This document shows, piece after piece, positions 33,879 through 43,782 of a stretch of DNA of 64,000 nucleotides. This stretch comes from Cephalopachus bancanus (Eukaryota; Chordata; Mammalia; Primates; Tarsiidae), in NCBI GenBank assembly GCA_027257055.1, contig JAPVLO010000161.1, forward strand, positions 558,001-622,000, given 5' to 3'. The position numbers and the translations under genes are program-made. The notes beneath the pieces were generated by a model. That model had not been told where the DNA came from. It made no database searches and saw only the letters and a list, made by a program, of their open reading frames with translations. How positions within the stretch are numbered: the stretch's first letter is position 1; each line of letters opens with the position of its first letter.

Positions 33879-34181
33879 TTTTTTTTTTTTTTTTGAGTTG
33901 GAGTCTCACTCTGTGACCCAGGCTGGAGTGCGATGGCACAATCACAGCTTACTGCAGCTTCGAACTCCTAGGCCAAGGCAATCCTTCCACCTTAGCCTCC
34001 TGAGTAGCGGGGACTATAGGTGCATGCTATCATGCCTGGCTAATTTTTAATTTTTTTTTTTTGTAGAGATGAGGTTTTGCTATGTTACCTAGGTTTGTGT
34101 CTAACTCCTAGGTTCAAGCAATCCTTCTACTCTGGCCTCTCAAAGTGCTGGGACTACAGGCATGAGCCACCGTACCCGGCC
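33879..34181 (-). mobile_element. Alu SINE, older AluJ-like (tail-to-tail pair, right)
   Basis: An older antisense dimer with GGAGTGCGATGGCACAATCAC and CGTACCCGGCC. Its tail abuts the tail of the younger plus-strand Alu, suggesting that the younger copy inserted at the A-tail boundary of the older one. Confidence 0.93.
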
Positions 34182-34184
34182 TTA

Positions 34185-34660
34185 AAATACAATTTTGAGA
34201 AACACTGGCTGTAGAATAATTTGCTGAGAAATGCATTTTCCTTGAGGACGGGAGGATTTGAGGCCATATTGTTAATGTACGGAAGCCAGGAGTCTTCCAT
34301 GTGGGAGGGTTCTCAAGCTTTCACCAGCACCTCAGGCCAGATCTGGGCTTCCTTCACCCCGGGGTCACCTCCTGGGGTGTCTGTGGGGTCCTATCCCCGG
34401 TCGTGGGCCTGGCAGCCTCCTGGCACCAGCCTGCTGCCTCTGCTTAAAAGGGGCTGTGCAAGCTAATTGAGATAAATATTGCAATATTAACTTTTAAAAT
34501 GTCGTATTAGCTTTCCATTAGGAAAAATGAGGTATGTAGAAAAACCGAAACAGAGCATTAGTCTCTACCGACACTCAGCACACTGATTCTGTGCAGATGA
34601 CATCCTCAGAGCTGATTTCAGGGGCACATGGGCGGGGAGGGCCGAGGTTGAAAGCGAGTG
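34185..34660. other. Unassigned low-copy sequence
   Basis: No feature can be supported. Confidence 0.4.
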
Positions 34661-34683
34661 TGCTTTCTTTTTTACTTTGAATT

Positions 34684-34992
34684 TTTTTATTTTGTTTTTA
34701 TTTTATTTTATTTTTTGAGTTGGAGTCTCACTCTGTCGCCCAGACTGGAGTGCAGTGGCCGCTCCTGGCCACCGCAGCCTCGACTTGCTGGGCTCCAGCG
34801 ATCCTCCCACCTCAGCCTTCCACGTAGCTGGAACTACAGGTGCGCGCTACCATGCCCGGCTAATTTTTTGATTTATTGTAGAGATGAGGTCTCGCCAAGT
34901 TGCCCAGCGGGTCTTGAACCCGTGGGCTCAGGCAATCCGCTCACCTCAGCCTCCCAAGGTGCGGGATTATAGGCTGAGTCACCGAGCCTGGT
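34684..34992 (-). mobile_element. Alu SINE, lineage-specific family, antisense
   Basis: Full dimer with a TTTTA-rich tail. It is inserted at the T-rich 3' end of the antisense L1 fragment that follows, so target duplications cannot be read. Confidence 0.93.
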
Positions 34993-35411
34993 TTCGTTTT
35001 TTATTTTAAGTGGTTTACATACAGGTGAAGTTTGGGCCTCCCATTGGACTTCACTTCAACTGGCTTGGGATCGTGCACCCTTATTAATGTTGTGTGCCCT
35101 TCCTTTCCCCTGGCAGTGTTCTGCTACTGCCAATCCCTTTCTTGTAGTATTATGATAAGGTGTTCAGCGTCCACTTATGAGTGAGAACATATGGTACTCA
35201 GTTCTTTGTTTCTGTGATAGATCGCTGAGTAGGATGGATTCATCCAAATTCATTCAGATTGCTGCAAAGTCCATTCTTTTGTTCTTCATTATGGATGCAT
35301 AATATTCCGTTGTGTATATGTACCACATTTAAAAAAAATTAAGTTCACTTTCAATGGGCAGCACATTTGGTTCCATGTTTTTGCTATTGTGAATAGTGCT
35401 GCAGTCAACAT
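34993..35411 (-). mobile_element. L1 3' end fragment (antisense)
   Basis: TGGTTTACATACAGGTGAAG, GTATTATGATAAGGTGTTCA, TTATGAGTGAGAACATATGG, TTCATTATGGATGCATAAT and TTTGCTATTGTGAATAGTGC give the antisense L1 ORF2 end and 3' UTR. Confidence 0.88.
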
Positions 35412-35799
35412 GGAGTGTGCTTTCTGGATAGAAACTCAGTCTGAAGGTGTGAGTGATAAAGGATTGGGAGGGTGTGAGAATGGGTTGAGACTTGGGTGAT
35501 GGCAGGGATGGGGAGGGTGCATCATCCAGATCCTCTCTGAGTCAGGTCCGTGGATCCCAGAGGAATCTGGGGATCATTCAGGCAGCTTGGCACAGAGCCA
35601 CTAACAATTGTGACTAACTATAGCTCCTACAAGGGGAGACCCCAAAACAAACTGGAATTATTTTTTAGATGGTGGGAAGACTTGTAGTAAAGCCTTTCCC
35701 CACTAGATGAGTGTTCTAGAAACTCATCAGCATCAGTGTATCCATTAGTGTTGTCGCGAGAGGCTGTTGGCCTTCAGTATTTTTTTTTTTTTTTTTGAG

Positions 35800-36210
35800 A
35801 TTCTTTCAACATATTTGCCCATCTCATGATGAATGATTTAGGAGTGCACTTGCCCATACCAGGCTGAGAGTTCGGCAGTTTTAACCCCAAATGGCACCAG
35901 CTCTGTGCCCTACTCTCCCTATTCAGCTGATCTCATCCGAAGCAACTTTTTATTGTTGTTGTTTCTCCGGATGAAAAAAAAAATCCTCAAAGGGAAGCGT
36001 TTTGCCAGTGTAGAAGAGGTTAAACAAAAAACAGCAGAAGGACTAAGAGACATCAAAATTGATGAGTTCAAAAACTGTTCTGAGCAGTGGAAAAAGCATC
36101 TTGATAGGTGTATCGCATCAATCGGAGAGTACTTTGAAGGTGACTGAAGCTTAAACATGTAAGAATAAATGCACAATTTTTAATAAATAAATTTCATTTT
36201 GGGGGTCACT
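35800..36210 (+). pseudogene. Mariner-family transposase C-terminal remnant
   Basis: Codons from about 35905 to the stop at 36147 stay open for 80 residues. They end in a mariner C-terminus: PYSPYSADLIRSNF (a degraded PYSPDL-type segment after the third catalytic Asp region), GKRFASVEEVKQKTAEGL, then EQWKKHLDRCIASIGEYFEG just before the stop. The Asn in RSN stands where mariners have the last catalytic Asp. Upstream (35800-35900) the frame is broken. Downstream, AATAAATTTCATTTTGGGGG is consistent with the 3' UTR and degraded terminal inverted repeat. Which mariner subfamily it belongs to is not clear to me. Confidence 0.8.
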
Positions 36211-36294
36211 CCTTGTATTTGGCACAGTGCCCACATGTTATGCTCAGAAACATGAGCTGTTATTCTAAGGATCATTCTTGTTATTGAAATCTGG

Positions 36295-36480
36295 GCCTCT
36301 GGAATGAGACCCATCCGATTTCCGCTCTTGGCCCATGTATGTGTTGGTTGTGTGATCTTGCACTAGACATTACGTCACCAAAGTTCAGCTTTGTTATCTA
36401 TAAAATGGGGATAATAGGTGTAGCTACTTCACAGTGTTAAGAAGATTAAGCATATTAACCCATTTGTTATGCTAAGCACA
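36295..36480 (+). repeat. MIR SINE (sense)
   Basis: TGTGTTGGTTGTGTGATCTT, AGTTCAGCTTTGTTATCTAT, AAAATGGGGATAATAGGTGT and the ACTTCACAGTGTTAAGAAG segment follow sense MIR. Confidence 0.8.
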
Positions 36481-36484
36481 TCGT

Positions 36485-37920
36485 TTATTTATCATTTATT
36501 GCTCTGTTCGGCTGAGTGTTTGTCTATAAATGGAGGAGGTGGTTCCTGCCCTTTGGTACTAAAACAGGAAGAAGTTCAGACTTATTGAAGACCTTCTGGA
36601 TGACGGGAGAAGTTTGCAGGTGGCAGGCATGTGTCCTGGGTCTGCTGACTCCTAAGCTGGAGGTTTCACTGCCCAGCACTTGCCTCCTTGGGCCGGGCGC
36701 TAGGGACCGCTTCTGAAGATCCTGACAGCCAGTTTTGCTGCACAGCTGTGGTGAGTGTTACTCCAACCTCAACTCCTTCAGGGAGCGGGAGTTGCTTGGC
36801 TCAGCTCCGGCGTGGACCGTGCTAACACCTCCGAGAATTGCCCTGTGTTGATCACAACACAGGAGACAAGGTAAACATCCAAGATGGAGTATGCTCCAGT
36901 CCCATGTCGAGTGGGGTAGATCATCTGAACAGACGGAGTCCAGAGAACAGGACCAACTCCTGAGGCAGAGCTCTCTGGAGGAGGTGATCAGAGCCGGTCC
37001 TTGAAGGATGAACTTACTTTGAAAGTCATGGGGAAATGGGGACAATTTCTGGGTCGGGGTCAATGTAGGCAGTATAACTGCAACATGCCAGAAGAAACAG
37101 AGAAGGGTCCGTTTGGTTGGAGCTGAATGTGTGTGTTAGAGGTGAGAGGGTGATGATGACCTTGAGAGGCGGGCAGGAATTCCAAGTCAATACAGTGCAG
37201 CTTAGAGAGATGCAGAAAGCTTTGGAGACGGAAAGACTTCCTGGGCGTATTTTAGAGGTTGACCTGGCGGCCGTCATGTAGATTGTGGATGTGAGAGGCT
37301 CGGGGGAATGATGGAAGCAGCCAGGTTTGCCCGTGCACCCTGTGGGCTAAGCGTGCAATCTGGTGCCACTCAACCATCCTCAGCCTCTTGTCTGACTGGA
37401 GCATGCTGGAGATTATGCAGTCTGCATTGTGTCGCCAAGTAGTGCAGCCACTTAACCATGACCTGCAGATTAAGTCACCTATTGTGTCAAGTAATGAGGC
37501 GTTCTCAGAGGCCTTTGTGCAAGCAAATAGAATATTTACCCAGGTCCCACGGAACCAGGGGACACCTTGGGAGCATGAGATGACTTTGAAGTGGAATAGA
37601 ATGAAATCCTTAAGCCTCTGAATAGGACAGATCCGTCCAGAAGTCACAGCCTGTCGAGGGCAGAATATTTTCAGTGCAAATACACTTTCAGCAAGACGCC
37701 TTGGAGAGTAAGCCTGCCTGGATGCTCTCAGCCTCGATTGATTAGGGCAGTGTGCACAGGGCAATGCAACAGAGAGAGGGAAAGTGACCCGCAAGCTAGG
37801 GACCTGCAAGGTCACATTCCACTCTGTGACCTTGGGGAAGTTGGAATCCACGAATAATGCTCCCATGTTAGGCTTTCACGTGCTGGCTTATTTCATACTT
37901 GAACTACCTCAGGAAACAGT
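36485..37920. other. Unassigned low-copy sequence
   Basis: About 1.4 kb without a recognised repeat. A 204-codon minus-strand frame (37252-37866) has no motif I can identify and a plus-strand frame overlaps it. It is a candidate stretch for host regulatory or exonic sequence, without positive evidence. Confidence 0.35.
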
Positions 37921-37926
37921 GTTATT

Positions 37927-38226
<300 letters not shown>

Positions 38227-38229
38227 TAA

Positions 38230-38805
38230 ACAGTTGATTGATAAGAAAATCAAGGCTCCGAGAGAGGAATTTTCTTGCTGATGGCTACACTGTGGTAGAT
38301 ATGGGGTTGTCCTGCCCAGACCCCTTCCATGAAGATCTGGTTGCCCAGCTGCCGGGAGACTGTCTGTAGACAGCCCTCTGAGGTGAAACCCTTCAGGGAT
38401 ATCCTGTTTCAGAGAGCCTCCTTGGCCAGAGCCATGCCCTGCACTGGTGACCCACATCCAGTGACTGGTCAACATGGGGATAGAAGGGTCTAGGCCCTCT
38501 CAGTCTGACTTGGGCAAATCTGAATGGTCGTTCTAGCTTCAGGTGGTCGGGCAAGGTTGTCACTGGGCCTGCCTCAGAGCTTGACTTCTTTCCAGCCACT
38601 GCTGTGTCCTTCCTTGCTCTTCACAGGTGTGGAAGGGAGGACTCCACACATCCCACCTGCAAAAATCTCTTGTCTGCTCCACTCCGTCTCAGAGCCTGCT
38701 CCCTGGGGAACCCAACCTGTGCCAATGCAGTGAGGTAAGGCTGAAGCCTTATTCCCTCTCTGTGACCCAGTTTCTTCATCTGCAAGATGACAATTGTGCG
38801 CCAGA
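38230..38805. other. Unassigned low-copy sequence
   Basis: 38740-38800 (CTCTGTGACCCAGTTTCTTC, ATCTGCAAGATGACA) is MIR-like sense. Nothing else can be named. Confidence 0.4.
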
Positions 38806-38806
38806 T

Positions 38807-39510
38807 CAGCAGTTCTCAAAGTGTGGCACATTGTGGACCCCCGAGGGTGCCCGAGACACTATCAGAACGTCCATGAGATCAAAACCATTTTCACAAGAAT
38901 GCTAAGGTGTTGTTTGCTGTGTTCACTGAGTTGACATTTGCACTAATGGTGCAAACAATGGTGCCTCAGCGGTGGGTTCAAACTGCACCAGTCTTGTCAC
39001 ATTCTTTTTTTGTTTTTTTAGTTGGAGTCTCACTCTGGGGTGGGGTGTAGTGGCATACTCATGGCCACCCCAATGTAATGGCATACTCATGGCCACCCCA
39101 ATATTGGCCTCAGCCTTCCAAGTAGCTGGAACAATAGGAGTGAGCTACCATGCCCAGCTAATTTTTGATGTATTATAAAGACGAGGTCTCACCAAGTTGC
39201 CTGGGCTGGTCTTGAACCCTCAGGCTCAGGGAATCCACTCGCCTTGGCCTCCCAAAGTGCAGGGATTACAGACTGAGCCACCTAGCCCGGTCTCATCACA
39301 TTCTTTAACACCATATGTATGCAGTTAAAAAAAAAGAGCCAATTTCACTTGAGAATGTCCTTGATGAAGCAGTAAAAGTTGTTGATTTTACTGCATTTCA
39401 ACCTTTAAGTACACTTCTTTCTACTATTCTGAGTGTCCAAAGGTATACTAAGGTGCAGTTGTTGTCTTGAGAAGAAACTCAGGTATGACTGCTTGAAGTT
39501 GTAAGCTAAA
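38807..39510 (+). pseudogene. hAT (Charlie-type) transposon, left part
   Basis: It begins with the hAT terminal motif CAGCAGTTCTCAAAGTGTGG, then CCATGAGATCAAAACCATTT and GAGTTGACATTTGCACTAAT. An antisense Alu (39008-39295) interrupts it. It resumes with ATGTCCTTGATGAAGCAGTA, degraded transposase coding sequence, up to GTTGTAAGCT, where an LTR insertion splits it. It continues at 47179. The transposase is beyond repair by stops and frameshifts. Confidence 0.75.
39008..39295 (-). mobile_element. Alu SINE, antisense, with internal 28-bp tandem duplication
   Basis: Inserted in the hAT relic with duplication TCACATTCTTT (38997-39007 and 39296-39306). The segment GGCATACTCATGGCCACCCC occurs twice, starting at 39052 and 39080, while the neighbouring CAGCCTCGACCTGCTGGGC part is deleted. 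Confidence 0.93.
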
Positions 39511-39689
39511 TGCAAGGTCTCAGTGGAACCTCTAAAAATGTTAGGTATCCTGCTCCCAGTGGTGTCTCCAGAATGTTAGTTCAGGCCCGCTGGGGGTGTT
39601 GGGTGTCTGGTGTATGATCCGATGCTCTACGAAAGATGCAAAGAATTGCACAGATGTTAGATTAGGAAATATAGTTTATTTAGAAAGTA

Positions 39690-39725
<36 letters not shown>

Positions 39726-40482
39726 GAATCACCTCCCCAAGGTAGGGGAGGGGGCCAAAACCAGGAAACATGGCAGTGACTGTAGCTCAAAGAGCACATG
39801 GTCACACCACAGTCTGGTGAAGCAATGGCCTGGCAATGACTTGGCAATGGCCTGGCAATGGCTGCAATGGCAAATGGTTGCTTGTGGTTGAGTCCTTTTA
39901 ACCCTTTCCTTTGATGGAGGAAGGTCATTAAGGTGATTGGGTGATGGTCTGCTCCATGTTATCATAAAGGGGCAGGTAAGCACGGTTACTGATGTCAGGT
40001 GATAGACAGCAAGCAGATGGGTGGATTAGTCACATGACTGTTGCCATGGTGGTATGCTAGATGGGAGAAGACAAGGGGAGGGATTTTTCCTGCAAGAGGC
40101 CTGTCAGACATTCCCAATCCACAAATGCCTTTAGTAAAAAGATGGTCTTATTATCATTTGCATGGCTTTGGCCAGCTAAGGGGTGATCTTTGACCTTTCT
40201 CCTTTGACAAGGAACCTGAAAGTCTCATAGAGATTATTATGCTTAACCATGAACTGAATGGTTGGGCTGTCTTTGTCTTGCATCTGGTAGATTTGTCAAA
40301 GGGTTGGGGTAAGCTGCCAGCTTGGCCTGCAGTCAAATGTCTGAACACTTAAGGACCTGCCTATTGGAAATTTATCTATGTCTAACCTGTGCTAGATTCA
40401 AAGTGTGTCAGTCTAAACAAAAATGGCGATGCTGAAGCAAAATGTGAACTAAGTTTATTCTAAGTTTCTCAGGGTCCCTCCT
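39511..40482 (-). repeat. Solo LTR (minus strand), interrupted by provirus
   Basis: Read on + it starts TGCAAGGTCTCAGTGG. Its last four bases, TTCA, lie at 47175-47178 beyond the provirus. Flanking 5-bp duplications are CTAAA (39506-39510) and CTGAA (47179-47183, one change). On the minus strand it has a TTAAAAGG TATA-like box, a CT tract and AATAAACTAT as poly(A) signal (antisense at about 39670). The closest relative in the window is the LTR at 49084, in opposite orientation. Family name unknown to me. Confidence 0.85.
39697..39725. repeat. (GA)n tract inside LTR
   Basis: An expanded version of the CT tract that is also present, shorter, in the sister LTR at about 49830. Confidence 0.9.
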
Positions 40483-40927
40483 TGAGGCATGGGCACTTCC
40501 AAAAATGCAGAAAAAACAGAAAAAGGGGAAAGAAGTTACTTCCTGCTTCTTTGTGCTTTTTCTTTCGAGGGCTGTTTACTTTGGCAGGCTACATGTTTAA
40601 CTTTTGGTGGAAACCAATCAGAATAGTAATCCTGTAAACCAATCAGCAAATAAGACAGGTAAATGAGATGATTATGTAAAACCAATCAATGTGCACGTGA
40701 AAGATTAACGGTAGCCCCAAGCTATGGAAAACCCAATCAAATTGTCTGGTGCCAATATGCTACCGTATAAGGAAGACAAAGGGGATATAATGTAAAAGGA
40801 AGTTAACAAATGTACATAAAGCAATGCCTTGCTGGGAATCTGCTGAGCAAGTGTTGGCATGAATAAATGCTGCTTCCTGGCAAAGAAGCCTTGGTGTCCC
40901 GTCTCTCTGGGGAAGATTCTCACCACA
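40483..40927 (+). repeat. Provirus 5' LTR
   Basis: 445 bp, TG...CA. Four CCAATCA boxes (40614, 40639, 40682, 40733) precede a TATAAGG box (40766), and AATAAA is at 40862. It aligns along its whole length with 46729-47170. Confidence 0.92.
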
Positions 40928-40930
40928 TTC

Positions 40931-40948
40931 TGGTGCATTGGCAGGGAA
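40931..40948 (+). other. Primer binding site, tRNA-Gly type
   Basis: TGGTGCATTGGCAGGGAA begins three bases after the LTR. It fits the complement of the 3' end of tRNA-Gly(GCC), known to end ...CCGGCCAATGCACCA, with one mismatch. Known retroviruses use an 18-nt match at this place. Confidence 0.85.
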
Positions 40949-41405
40949 TGAGAGGTGGAGATAGTGTTTTCACCTCCTTTGTCACCAGGATACGACCCCC
41001 AGGATGCCAGAAGAGGTGACCCTGCCTGACGCCAGAGGACCATTTGATCCACAGGGGACTAGCCTTCCCAGTGTGCTGGGGTAAGGACTCTGGGAGCACA
41101 GTGGAACTTGTGAGATCCAGGAACCAGTCAAGGGAGCGCCGCCCGTTAGATTGGTAAGAACCTGGGTTCTATTTGGTAGACCTGCTCCTAAGGGGCAGAA
41201 GGGGAGCCTGGTCACCCGCCAGAGTTGCCTGAATAGTCTCACAGGGGGACAAAACTGTAACTGTAACTCTAAGGCTCTGGGCGACCAGTGGGAGATGTTG
41301 TGTGAATGCGAGCGAATGATACCTTGCCTGGTGGCGAAGTGACTGCAGTATTCCTGATTTGGTTCCGATGGTGACCTTCACACAGCTAAAGGGGAGGTTC
41401 AGGAA

Positions 41406-41456
41406 CTAGCCAGGCATGGTGGTGCGTGCCTGTGGTTCCAGCTACTTGGAAGGCTG
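41406..41456 (+). mobile_element. Alu right-arm fragment in provirus leader
   Basis: ACTAGCCAGGCATGGTGGTG and TTCCAGCTACTTGGAAGGCT are the start of an Alu second arm. Only about 50 bp are present, without tail, so this is probably a gene-conversion or deletion scar. Confidence 0.75.
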
Positions 41457-41609
41457 ACCTGAATTGAAATTTGACTTGCCTATTGCCAGAAGGCACCCGA
41501 AATGTCCCCACGTGGAGTATGGTTGGAGATGGATGAAGCATGTGTCCAACCCTTCTCCCTCCTCATTCTTTCCTGTCTTGTGTGTGAGTGTCATCTTTTG
41601 TGGGTAGAA

Positions 41610-43100
41610 ATGGGTGGCACACAGAGCAAGTTTACCCCTTTAGAGTGCATGGTAAATAATTTCAAAAAGGGATATTCAGGGGATTATGGGATCAAGTTAA
41701 CACCCGAGAGGCTTTGCTACACTCTGTGAAGTAGATTGGCCATCGTTTGTTATGTGCTGGCCCTCTGAGGGGTCACTAGACAAAGAACTAGTTAGCAAGG
41801 TGTTTAGGGTTATAGTGGGGGACCCAGGCCACCCTGACCAATTTCCCTACATAGATTGTTGGCAAGATGTAGTTCTCTCCCAACCACCTTGGGTAAAGGT
41901 CTGTTTAGAAGAAAACTATAAAGTCATGCTGGCTTGAGCAACGGCTCCCTCGAAATGCCGACCAGGATCGGGAAAGCCCATTCTGGCCGAGGAAACTCCC
42001 CGCCTTATGTGCCACAGAACCCCTTGCTGCTGTCTGCACCCCTGTACTTGCAGCTGGGGACATGCCAGGGGCTGGTCTCACCCCGGAATTCGTCCCTTCC
42101 CCGAAGGCACCCCAAACACCCCTTGGAATGATTGCCGCCAGCTTCTCTTAACTTTGTTTGACACTGAAGAGCACCACCGGATTACTCAGGCTGCTTCGAA
42201 GTGGTGAGAGGATCGTGTCCCTGCAGGGACAATGAATGCTCAGGCCTATGTCCAGAATCAGTTCCCTGAGGAAAACCCACAATGGAACCCTAATGATGGC
42301 CGTGAATTTCGAATGCTTGAGCGCTATCAAGAGGCCCTTTTGGGTGGTATGAGAGAAGGAAGGAAAAAGCCATGAACACGAGCAAAACCTCCGAGGGTCT
42401 CCAAGGCCCCGAAGAGAGCCCCAGCCAGTTTTTTTTTTTTTTGAGTTGGAGTCTCACTCCGTCGCCCAGACTGGAGTGCAGTGACCGCTCCCGGTCACCG
42501 CAGCCTCGACTTGCTGGGCTCTGGTGATCCTTCTGCCTCAGCCTTCCAAGTAGCTGGAACTACAGGCGTGCACTACCACGCCCGGCTCATTTTGATTTAT
42601 TGTAGAAATGAGGTCTCACCAAGTTGCCCAGGCGGGTCTCAAACCCGCGGGCTCAAGCAGTCCACTCACCTCAGCCTCCCAAAGGCGCGGGATGACAGGC
42701 TGAGCCACCGAGCCCGGGTCCCAGCCAGTTTTATGAGAGGCTCTGTGAGGCATTTTGCCTCTGCACTCCCTTCAACCCCGAAGAAGTAAAAAGTCAGTGA
42801 ATGATTCATGTGGTTTTTGTCGGCCAGGCTCAGGGAGACATCCGGTGCAAGTTACAAAAGTTGGAGGGCCTTGCTGGAATGAATGCTAGCCAGCTGATAG
42901 AGGTTGTGACAAAGGTGTTTGTGAACTGGGACCAAGAGGTCTGGAGGGAAGCTGACCGGAAAATGAAAAACAAAGTAGACCTGCTTGCCACTGCTTTGGT
43001 AGAGCGATACTCCCAGGGGGTTGTCCTGTCAGGAGGAGGCTGAGGTCAAGGCTGGGGACAAGGCCAGCAGGGAGGCCAGCCAGATGGGCCACCCTGCCCC
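41610..43100 (+). pseudogene. gag: gag remnant (matrix to nucleocapsid)
   Basis: The frame opens with MGGTQSKFTPLE, including the Gly-2 typical of myristoylated matrix proteins, and breaks by frameshift at about 41728. The matrix continues in another frame at about 41728-41937, with CWPSEGSLD and FPYIDCWQDVV visible, then stops. A Pro-rich stretch follows, then an antisense Alu (42434-42718). The capsid C-terminal part is open at 42801-43043 and contains QGDIRCKLQKLEGLAG, a major-homology-region-like segment. No functional Gag can be made. Name by homology of layout and motifs to gammaretroviruses. Confidence 0.85.
42434..42718 (-). mobile_element. Alu SINE inserted in gag, antisense
   Basis: Lineage-specific dimer flanked by CCCAGCCAGTTTT-like duplications (before 42434 and from 42719). 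Left arm GCGGGTCTCAAACCCGC keeps the T-arm stem. Confidence 0.95.
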
Positions 43101-43440
43101 ACGATAAGATTAGGGCAGAACCAATGTGTGCGTTGTTTCTGAGAAGGGTACTGGAAAAATGAATGCCCAGAGCTGGAAGATTTCCACCCAGGCCCCCAGG
43201 GAAGAGGAAGGGCCAGGTGGTTCAGCAATGATACTGGCCTGTACCCCAGCCACATGTGGCTCCCGAGAGTAATTTCGTTGGCCTAGCCATGATGGAGAAT
43301 TATGGGGAAGACAGACTGGCCTCCGTTTTGCTAGCTCCCCGGGAACCTACGGTCCGAATGGCAGTGGGGGCCCGGCTCCTTGACTTCATGGTAGATACCA
43401 GGGCAAAGCATTCTGTAGGAAACTGACTGGTGGTCCCCTC
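43100..43440 (+). pseudogene. pol: Nucleocapsid/protease remnant (gag-pol junction)
   Basis: Around 43120-43165 a single degraded zinc-knuckle-like segment is seen (VCVVSEKG and a downstream Cys in another frame). At 43376-43414 the protease active-site region reads LLDFMVDTRAKHSV. The Gly after the catalytic Asp-Thr is replaced by Arg (AGG at 43400), which is expected to inactivate the enzyme. Stops flank it on both sides. Confidence 0.75.
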
Positions 43441-43464
43441 TCACCAAGACGAACCACTATTGTG

Positions 43465-43782
43465 GGAGCCACCGGTGGCCGAGCTCACCGCCCCTTTCTA
43501 CAGACCTGGCAATGCAACACTGGCAACACCCCCCAATGAGGCCACAAAGCGGGGAGAACAAAAGCCTGTGCTATGGAAATGCGCGCAACAAAAGGCCTTT
43601 GAGGAAACCAGGCAAGTCCTTGGTAGTGCACCCAACCTGAGGATCCCTGACACATCTAAGACACTGACTCTAAGTATACCTTTACTACCCTGCGTGCACA
43701 TGGGGCTCTATATAAGGAGAAGGGCCTGATCAACACAGGAGGCAAGGACATAAAGTAGGGTAAAGAAATTCTTGAACTGTTG
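43465..43782 (+). pseudogene. pol: RT connection and start of RNase H remnant
   Basis: An open frame at 43430-43729 contains KRGEQKPVLW and QQKAFEETRQVLGSAPNL, the thumb/connection end of gammaretroviral RT. No finger or palm sequence with the catalytic YXDD motif lies between protease and this point, so the RT core was deleted. The following GLINTGGKDIK and KEILELL, in other frames, belong to RNase H, whose first half is also missing. A solo LTR interrupts it after 43780. Confidence 0.8.

Noticed and set aside
40506..40927. Provirus 5' LTR starting at TGCAGAAAAAAC (40506)
   Set aside because: The 5' and 3' copies align upstream of this point to 40483/46729. Only that edge gives near-matching 4-bp flanks and explains the TTCA left at 47175.
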